NCBI GenBank assembly: GCA_028673005.1
Contig: CM054113.1
Location: forward strand, 35,344,117-35,408,116
Reading direction: 5' to 3'
Origin: Tanypteryx hageni
Taxonomy: Eukaryota > Arthropoda > Insecta > Odonata > Petaluridae
Length of the DNA stretch: 64,000 nucleotides
In this document: positions 56,190 to 64,000 of the stretch, piece by piece
Layout of the letters: every line of letters starts with the position of its first letter
Position numbering within the stretch: position 1 is the stretch's first letter
Notes under the pieces: model-generated
Told to the model about the DNA's origin: nothing
What the model saw: the letters and a program-made list of their open reading frames with translations, nothing else
Databases searched by the model: none
Program-made: the position numbers and the translations under genes

Positions 56190-56846
56190 AATCTAACATT
56201 CTCTGCAATTCTCCTGGGTTCTCAGCCATTAACACAGCATCATCAGCATACAAAAGTACACGAACATTCTCTCCACCAACCTTAACACCCACCATATCCA
56301 TACATGCTTGTCTCACACATTATCCATGAACACATTAAATAACCAAGGGGACATGACACATCCTTGTCGTACAGTTTGCTCAACTCTAAACCAATCACTT
56401 ATCATGCCATTCACCTTTAAACATGCCCTACTTCCAGTATACACTACCTTTATAGCATTCAGCAACCAACCATTCACTCCATACTCGCTCAAAAAATTCC
56501 ACAATTCATTACGATTCACTCTGTCATATGCTTTCTCTAGATCAACAAATGCACAGTACACTTTTTTTCTTACATCCATGCACTTCTCAACCACTTGCTG
56601 TAGGGCAAATATTTGGTCGGTGCAACCCCTTCCAGGCATGAAGCCACATTGCACTCCCCACATTTTATCCATAGTTACCTTTCGTACTCTTTCAATCAAA
56701 ACTTTCCCATACACCTTTCCAGCTATACTAAGCAAACTAATCGCTCTATAATTTTTACATTCTGTCTTATCTCCCTTACCCTTGTAGAACGGTACAATTA
56801 CACCATACTTCCATTCAGCAGGTACTCGCGAACTCCTTACATACAA
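56190..56846 (-). pseudogene. Reverse transcriptase of the 55.6-58.0 kb LINE
   Basis: Segment 56846-56313 has VPAEWKYGVIVPFYKGKGD, KNYRAISLLSIAGKVYGKVL, CGFMPGRGCTDQIFALQQV, motif A YCAFVDLEKAYDRVNRNEL and VRQGCVMSPWLFNVFMDN. The frame then shifts (near 56318) and VGGENVRVLLYADDAVLMAE follows, with YADD at 56239-56250. TGA at 56188-56190 ends that segment. All RT catalytic Asp residues are present, so inactivation comes only from indels and stops. Confidence 0.87.
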
Positions 56847-57590
56847 ATTGCGTCATCATCTACTATAGAGATCAATAAATGATGTGTGATGTGGTCTGAT
56901 GCACATTCCGCACCTCTCACAACTATCGTATCATTCACAAGCTCCCTCAAGCATTCATCATACACAACAAAATCTATCATACTCTTCGCTTCCCCTCTTG
57001 TCCATGTATACAAATGGATTGACTTGTGCTTGAACCATGCGCTCGAGACAAACAATCCCATTTCCATATATACATTCACCAAGCTTTCACCATTTTTATT
57101 CACTCTTGGGTCACCAAATGGTCCAAGGACCCTTTCCGGGCCTTCTCGTTTTACTCCTACCCATTCATTCATATCTTCGAGCATAATTACTCTCTTTCCT
57201 GGCTCACACTCACTCAAAATATCTCTCAATTCTTCCCAAAATTTATTCTTATCATATTCACTCTCACCGTCAACCGGAGCATAACATGCAACAAGCATAA
57301 TCCTGCACACACCCACTTTCATCCGCACCCACAACAGCCTTGTTGACACTAATTCATGCTTTCTCACATGCATCTTAGCCCTTTCATTCAGTATCAATTC
57401 CACAACTTGACTACCGTGCACGCATTCATCTACTCCAGACCAAAAGGCCAAACTACCGTTATTCATTTCTATCACATCCCTCCCTTTACACTTAGTTTCA
57501 CTCACACATAAAACAACTATCCTCCTTTTATCCATTTCATTCATCAATTCACTCTCTTTGCCATACACACCTCTTACATTCCATGTTGCA
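56837..57590 (-). pseudogene. AP-endonuclease of the 55.6-58.0 kb LINE
   Basis: It starts before the first Met with IATWNVRGVYGKESEL, then VVLCVSETKCKGRD (catalytic Glu), VACYAPVDGE, MLEDMNEWVGV, LYTWTRGEAKSMIDFVVYDE and AECASDH. The usual GDMN is EDMN, but Asp and Asn remain. It ends at TAA just after the deletion junction (about 56837). Confidence 0.85.
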
Positions 57591-57960
57591 ATCTTCCATA
57601 CCGGGTCGTCATCATCAGATGGGCCAACCTGCTTCGACCTGCGCCGCCGATCATGGTTTCCGTCGTCCGAGGCATTCTTATAACATATTGTAGTAACGTT
57701 AAAAATAGGGTAAGCAAGGTTACCAGCCTATACTGTATCCGTGTCACATGCAGCATTCCCTACTAACAGTAAGGGCACAATACCGGTCAGTTTTGGTTCA
57801 ATTTAGCCGTCATGCTACAAGCGAAACCAACACCCAGTATTACCCCAGGTATGCTTACGCTATTCTACACAAGCTAGGATCTCTACTCTAGAGACTACCT
57901 TGTGAGCCAACATTCCGTTGCCCGTGTCCTACCAACTAGGAGGTACGTGCAGTTTACTGA

Positions 57961-59134
57961 CACACTTTGGACACAATGAAAACATATAATAATTATTATC
58001 AACAAAAATTTAATTCACATTCAATTATTGATCACTTGGAAGTGGACACAGTTTCTGCCCTGCTCTCTTGAATGTTCCCTTGGCAGTGCGCACTGTAGCT
58101 ACACTAACAAGACCAACTGGGCTTTGATGAACTGCATCAATGATGCATCATCTGGCATAAAGATTAATGAAATAAGAAAATACTTTGACAAAAATTCCAT
58201 TGTATTATAAAAAATACGACCTAGGTTTCAACGTGACGTCATCAACCTGATGACTCGATAATACAGTGGAACTTTTATCAAAGTAATATTTTATTTCCTT
58301 AAGATAGAATTCCGCAAAATTAAGGCTTGCCTAGTGAATTATATGCATAAAGATTATTATAATAAAATTCAAATAAAAAATCCCATTCCCTCCCTATTTC
58401 CCATTCTCTTCCTTCACCCCAATCCCTACGTCCCTGACATTTTCTACCTCCCTCACATTATCTTCCTTCATCCCAATCTCTACCTCACTTGCATTCTCTA
58501 CCTCCATCTCATTCTTCCTTTCTCTCCTATTCTCCCTCCCAGGAATTAAATAAATCTCTGACCTACACAATAAATATTTATTTGGTAAACATTACGCAAG
58601 ACTAATATAATATGCCTAAAACAATTTTAACTTTCTGGGATATGCTATCATGTAAATTTTATACTTTTAGTGCATATGAAACGCTATTCATTGAAATAAA
58701 TTATAATAAAATTTACTATTGTTATTAGCCAAACATTAAAACCTTACTCGAAGAATAATGGATTATTTATTTATTTTCCTTACCTTCTAATGATTTATCG
58801 TCACTAACGTATTGTATAAACTTCAAAATAGCGTAAAAATTTCTTAAATATGTAGGCAGATGCAACGCGAAATTATAATCACAGTCAATCATCTAAATAA
58901 TACGAAACCATTATCAATGAAAATCACCTATACGACGGAAGATTTTCACGTAAAAATACGTTTAACTCTCGCGTTAAAAACTAGTTTGTGGACCAACTCA
59001 ACGCGTATTCAAAAATAAACGGTAGGAAAATAAAATTTGTTCTTTCAGGCGTACGTATTTTTAAGTCTAGAATTCCTACAATGATTCCAAGTAAATGAAT
59101 AATGTGCTACACTCGTCCCCGTGTTAACCAAATG
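57961..59134. other. No gene; pyrimidine tract and motif only
   Basis: It holds a hammerhead-like motif on the minus strand (58226-58245, TTGATGA-CGTCACGTT-GAAACC). A pyrimidine-rich minisatellite-like stretch (58380-58550) has CTACCTCCCTCACATT-type units. Nothing else. Confidence 0.5.
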
Positions 59135-59225
59135 GAGAAAATGAACGCATCCGGAATCGAACGCATGACTTCAATGCTGAAGGAAAAGAGATTTAAAATA
59201 TAAAATCTGCGTTATCAAGTAATCC
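59135..59225 (-). repeat. tRNA-derived SINE relic, copy b
   Basis: The minus strand has B-box CGTTCGATTCCGG near 59150-59163. Its upstream part (TTTATATTTTAAATCTC) resembles that of the relic at 50018-50110. The A box is degraded. Confidence 0.4.
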
Positions 59226-62200
59226 CTGAAAGTTTGATTGTAAAAAAATGAAAAGTTGGCGAGTAATAAATAGTTTTATCATTCTCCCATTTAACACGGT
59301 GTAGCGTTCCGACACACAGATTAAGCCTTTTACCTCTGTCTAGCGTAATAGTCCGTCAAATATGACGGGCATTCGGGATTTAATGTATTCCATTGCGTTT
59401 TATATGAACTGCATAATCTTCCCACGTTCTTTCATCCCAAAAAATGTGTAAATCGATCCCAGTTTTGAACTACGTACTGCACTGCATCTTGCCTAAATAG
59501 ATACCGTTTTTCCCGGCGTCGTGGACGCTATTTTTTCCTGAAATAATTCTCGAAAATTTACCGTGCGTCCTGGAGACCGAAGGTTACGTTTTTCGTAGGC
59601 CTATGCTAACCCCAAAGGAAGGTTATCTATGCTAGATAGTAAACTGAACTTCTATATATGACCTCTGAATTAATTGTATAAATTATACCTTGTTAAAATA
59701 GTAAATAAACAGAGTATCATAAAAAATATAAAAATATATACGTAATCACAAAAATTCATTCCCATATCGGCAGACTAGGGTAGACGAGCCAACGAACTAG
59801 TAAACTTACTGTGTCTCTGTATTGTAAAAGAAGAAATTCAGACCGTAAGTGGTCAAGATGATCTGCATGTCGCTCATCCACCCCCAAAACATCTTGGTAA
59901 GGTAGGTGAAAGTGCTGAGACCTTTTTTTTATGTTTATTCTTTTTTCTCAAAATTTTACATTTTAAAATTGGGATGCGTCCTTGACGTCGGAGCGTCCTT
60001 GACGCCGGGAAATACGTAATCATCATACTTATTGTTCTTCAGGAAAAACGCAAAACACTTGAATAAACTGTGTCCTAGCTTTGGCATTTGCACTAAACTA
60101 CATAATCTGTTCTTATACATTTAACACAGTTTTCTAAATGCCCACAAACATGGCACTTTTTGCTACGTCATCGCATTCATAACATTTTAAAGTACGTATA
60201 CCACAACGTTGATAACAAACAAAGCATTTTTTAAATGTTGTTTCTTTTTAAATTTATTTCAATATGATAGGCTATATTAATTATTGATTACAAATTTTAA
60301 TGTTTTTCTAAATTGAGGTGTTTTATTATTGTTGGAAAATATAAAAGTACATTCATTATTATTATTCGTGCCTCCAACGGAGTGTTGTACTAAAATTGTG
60401 ATAACTGTACCATAATTGGTTATTAGAAAATTATATGGTGAATTAAAGACAAAAACAATGTAATTAAATTTATATATAATTCAAAAGTCAAATATATACT
60501 TGAGAATTGTCCTGTAGTAGTCATACTAACTTATGATTTGTAGTTTCTGTTAATATTGCTTACATTCGTTTATACGAAAATGACGTCGGTCATTATCATA
60601 AATTGAGTCGGAGATACACAATATAAATCCGTACTTTGCTTTCCCTAGGCCTTATATGATTTGTATGATGTCGATCAAAATATTTTTTCAGCCAGAGAGC
60701 AAAATTTGCTACAAAAAAGTCCGCGACAGAACGTATCTACGACTTATATCGTAGTTTCCAAGATAAAGATGTGATTATATCCCGACAAATCCCTTCAGTA
60801 CATTTCATTTGAGAAACAGTAATTTTTCAGAGGTGTAGAAACAATCTTATACACAATGAAGTATATAGTATGTTTGGAAGAAAGTGATATCAACCAATCA
60901 ATCAATGAAAATTTATAATTCGGAAAGGCTGCGTTGGAGAAAAAACGTTTTGGGCAAAAAATATCTTGATAAGATCTGTTTCGAAAAATTATTTTCAGCA
61001 TAGCGAGAATAAATGCAAGGCACGTTGGGGCAGGGGCTTTAATAACCACTTTTCATTTAATATTTGCTCAATTAATAAAATATTATTGTGTAACTAAACT
61101 AAACAACCTGAATGTAGACGAATGAAGTCCATTTAAGCCGGCATCACAAAGTGAAATTATAAAAATACTGTAAAAGGGAGGCTTATAAAGCAGAATACAC
61201 AGATAATCTGTTATGATTACCAGATTAGCATCTCCGCTGCTGATACAAGTCGACACTTTTTTCATTTCACCTAGAAAAACGGGATCTAGATCCTAAACTC
61301 CTAGCTGTCAAACATCCCTCACTTTCGATGAAAAATATATTTAGCACGACAGAAGAAACAAGAGCAAATTTAATTTTCTCATGCATGAAAAACCGACTTG
61401 AAAATCCCAAGAATAGGCCAAGTTTTATGAAGATTATGTGGACAAAAATAGAACAAATGATCAGTGAAAAAATTGAAAATAAAGCTTCCAAACTGATTTT
61501 CCGTTTTACACTCTCTAAAACTTTGAAACCAACTCATATGTAAGGAGCAAAAAAGCTAATCGCATACACTTCAGTATGATCGTTCCAACAAGAAAGGTGT
61601 TTCCTTAAAACGATTACTGTTTGTTACCCCATCGTCACTTCCAATTTTTTATTAGGATTTCACAGACTGATGTTTTCGTTTCACGTTATTTCCATTTGTC
61701 CCGTGAACTTTTCCTTTTATCCCACTGTTATCTCGGCTATTTTCAAAACAGCATACTTTCCATACCTCTGCGGATTATCCCCTCTCTTCCACCCCCAAGA
61801 AAACTAGTAGGAAAGCGAGAAAGGGAGATCATAGAGGCCAAAAAAATCATCAGAATTGAAGCTTTCGATGAAAAACACTAAATATTTCCCCCATTTGATG
61901 ACGAAAATGTAGATGAAGAGGATTTCACGCTATTTCGGTGAGTGGAGAAGATTTTTGGGGATATTTTAATGCGTTGAGGAAAGTTGATATGGGAGAAAAG
62001 AGAAAGTCGCATTGGTGGCAGTTACGAAAAAAAAGAAACGGCAATCTATACCTTGCCCTAAATAAAGCTTTTTTCTGAGCTGAATGGAAGAGGGATGCAG
62101 AGCGAGAGAAGGAGATGTGAGGCTCGTTAAGAGAAGAGTGGAGTACGAGTTGAGGAAATGGAGAGGAGCGTAAGACAGGAAATACGAGAAAGGTTTCGTT

Positions 62201-62300
62201 TCGTGACAACTCCGACGGTTATTCGTCGAAAGACACGCACGCGTCAGAGACGAAGATGAGAAAACCGAAACATCGTTTTTCCGCGCCAAGAGTGAAAGGA
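59226..62300. other. 3 kb AT-rich, no gene recognised
   Basis: Short ORFs only; no domain, splice-bounded exon or repeat boundary recognised. Confidence 0.5.
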
Positions 62301-63150
62301 TTTTAACCTCCTTCTTTCTCTAACCTGTCCTCTTTCATCCCATTCAGCCACCCGCCTATAGCACTCTCGATGAGGCTGTATAGAGGAAAAGAGAAGGAAA
62401 AAAATTGAAGGTCACGTCCAGGGTGAGAGAATGGGAAGGCTTTAAGTCTTGAAAGCGAGCGAAAGAACACGCATCGACACCACATCAACCTCCTCCTCCT
62501 CCTCTCACACAACGCACAAAACAGCACGTGTTGAGGAAAAATTGAACGAAAGGTCGAGTTTGAGAGAGAAAGAGGGAGAAAAGGAGATAGAAACGGGGAG
62601 AAGGGGGGAGAATGACGGCGTGAAGGACAGAAAAAGAATACAAAGGAAAGAGATAAATGAAGCGAGAGGGAATAATAGTGTGAAGGATAAAGGAAGGTAG
62701 TGGGATAAGAAGAAGAAATTGAGAAAATGAAAGTGAGAGGAAGAAAGAGAAAAGGCAAGAAAGAAAGAGGAAGGAAAATTTAGAGGAAGAGAGAGAAAGA
62801 ACGAGAAGAATGAAGCAGTAATGAGAGATAGAAACGTGGATCAAAAGAAAGAAAAATAAAGAAAGGGGCGTAGCATTAAGGACATAACAGAGATAAAAGC
62901 AGTCGAGAAACTGCGAGAAATAGGAAAAAAATACGAGAAAGTAAGCGAAAAAGTTTGAGGACGAGAAGGATGATAAGTAAGAATTAAATAGAGAATGAGG
63001 ATCGACGAAGGGATTGTGTATAAAAAGAGAATTGTAAAGGAATGACCCCGGACACATGAGAGAAAAGGAAAGAATTACAGTGGAAGCAGAAGCGAGAAAA
63101 CAGAGGGCGAAGGGTTAATTTGGAGAGAAAATGGAGAAAACGAACAATGT
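62301..63150 (+). repeat. Purine-rich (GA/GAAA) tract
   Basis: There is strong purine bias on the plus strand from about 62540 to 63130 (GAGAGAAAGAGGGAGAAA and similar). The overlapping long minus-strand ORFs (Ser/Phe/Leu-rich, up to 190 codons) are compositional and not annotated as genes. Confidence 0.65.
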
Positions 63151-64000
63151 GTTATATTATGCCGACGGGTTGGAAAAAGATGTATTCTAAAAATGAGAAC
63201 AAGTCATGCCGTCTCTCCCAGCGATGAAGTGAATGCTTGGTCACATGCTCACATCCCCAGTAGAATTGACGTGAGGAGAAAAGGAATAAGCAGAGGCGAG
63301 CGTGGATACGAGATAATAAATAAATAAACGGAGGGTAGCTACAGACAAAAACACTTTCTTGGGTGTTTGTCAGATATAAAATCACTTTTGTTTACTTTTA
63401 CGTCATTTTTTTCTCGTTGATTGGATGGTTGCTATTGAATGTCTAACATTTTGCCACGGTATTCAATGGAGGAAGAGAGAGATAGAGAGACAGTCAAACA
63501 GCGATTGCGCACATTCCCGACATTACTGATGAAGTAAAATTACTATATTTGTAAGAAGGAATGTTTTAAAGCATTTAAAAGTTTTTAGAGAGAAGCTGAT
63601 TGTTTGTACCACTGATAATACATATACGTATAATATTAAAACATTTAAAGAAGTGTTTTGTTTAAATTGATTCTGGTATAGCTAGAAAAATTAGCAATTA
63701 ACATAAAAAAGTCATTGAAAGTTTAATGGAAATTTTTGCATCTAAGATAAAGCTAATAAGGGAAACATGTCTTAAGTATTATTTAACTAATATCCAATTT
63801 GATAAATGTACCAGAAATATTCTTCGTTGTTCGACAAAACTAGACACTCCAAAAAACTTGACTGAAAATAAATAAACACTTGTTAAAAATGAATGTTTAG
63901 CGTAAAAGAGTAAAAGCGAGATAAATTTCAGATTATTTTAAAAGGTTCAAGTACTTCCATTGCGGTACGCATGATGGTAGAGCTTAAATTCTTTATTTTA
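63151..64000. other. No gene recognised
   Basis: AT-rich DNA to the end of the window. Confidence 0.5.

Larger units (their letters stand above)
55615..57960 (-). mobile_element. LINE (RTE-related), internally deleted
   Basis: This minus-strand element has a 5' leader (about 57600-57960), endonuclease, RT and C-terminal domain. It is a different family from the other two LINEs. The endonuclease SDH motif is followed within about 20 codons by an RT finger motif, so the normal linker of well over 100 residues is missing and the frame changes at the joint (about 56843). Further damage: a frameshift near 56318 and a TGA at 56188-56190. Target duplications were not found, so both ends are approximate. 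Confidence 0.82.

Noticed and set aside
62303..63057. Long minus-strand ORFs (151 and 190 codons), Ser/Phe/Leu-rich with signal-peptide-like starts
   Set aside because: They are the complement of a low-complexity purine tract; the composition explains both the openness and the hydrophobicity.
1..64000. CRISPR arrays, operons, rRNA genes, bacterial promoters
   Set aside because: The window is eukaryotic nuclear DNA; the tandem repeats found lack spacer-repeat structure, and no rRNA core sequence was seen.

Overview
The window reads as nuclear DNA of an arthropod, most probably an insect with a large, transposon-filled genome. It is AT-rich, has microsatellites, long introns with GT-AG splice sites, several LINE clades and many short non-autonomous elements. 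There are no operons, ribosome binding sites or dense ORFs.

The one host gene recognised is on the minus strand. Five exons (23961-23760, 21588-21495, 21310-21217, 20887-20807, 7794-7715) join in phase, with consensus splice sites, into about 183 residues of a class B (secretin-type) GPCR. They run from the last cysteines of the hormone-binding domain through TM1-TM4 into extracellular loop 2. Recalled family motifs point to the CRF-like diuretic hormone 44 receptor (DH44R). The earlier exons (signal peptide, rest of the ectodomain) and the later ones (TM5-TM7, tail) were not found. Most of the window may therefore be intron of this gene, but that is inference.

Nearly everything else is mobile DNA. 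RTE/BovB-like LINEs: 1-2765 (cut by the window edge) and 43822-47145 (complete, 11-bp target duplication, (CAT)n-type tail). A Jockey-type LINE with gag and pol ORFs (11062-15599) is bounded by a perfect 16-bp target duplication. It sits inside a small element with ~40-bp inverted ends. A third LINE (about 55615-57960) has lost its endonuclease-RT linker. Smaller LINE pieces lie at 19492-19716 (12-bp target duplication) and 51840-52130. An RT/RNase H remnant of unclear type is at 39995-40522. DNA-transposon remains include a pogo/Tigger end plus transposase tail (19182-19479), a mariner-type transposase tail (37900-38105), a mariner-type MITE (29025-29513), a TTAA-flanked element (9820-10738) and a hAT/Buster-type MITE (20411-20530).

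Three families of hairpin-ended, non-coding elements recur: GCGTTCTT ends (6101-6768, 25887-27098), ACTTTCTCCATA ends (7895-8710, 17175-17480, 35980-36588, 54746-55366) and GTGCTTTTCGTC ends (a tandem pair, 47758-49785). They carry internal sub-repeats of about 150, 200, 300 or 378 bp, and some have CGGACGGA or CTGTCTGT tracts.

A motif made of CTGA[A/T]GA, a short stem and GAAA, like a hammerhead-ribozyme core, occurs five times, mostly at the ends or centres of inverted-repeat elements. Two long inverted repeats stand out: a 148-bp-arm foldback at 31813-32142 and a perfect 52-bp palindrome at 55559-55610 next to a tRNA-like sequence. All recognisable transposon genes here are broken; the receptor exons show no damage.
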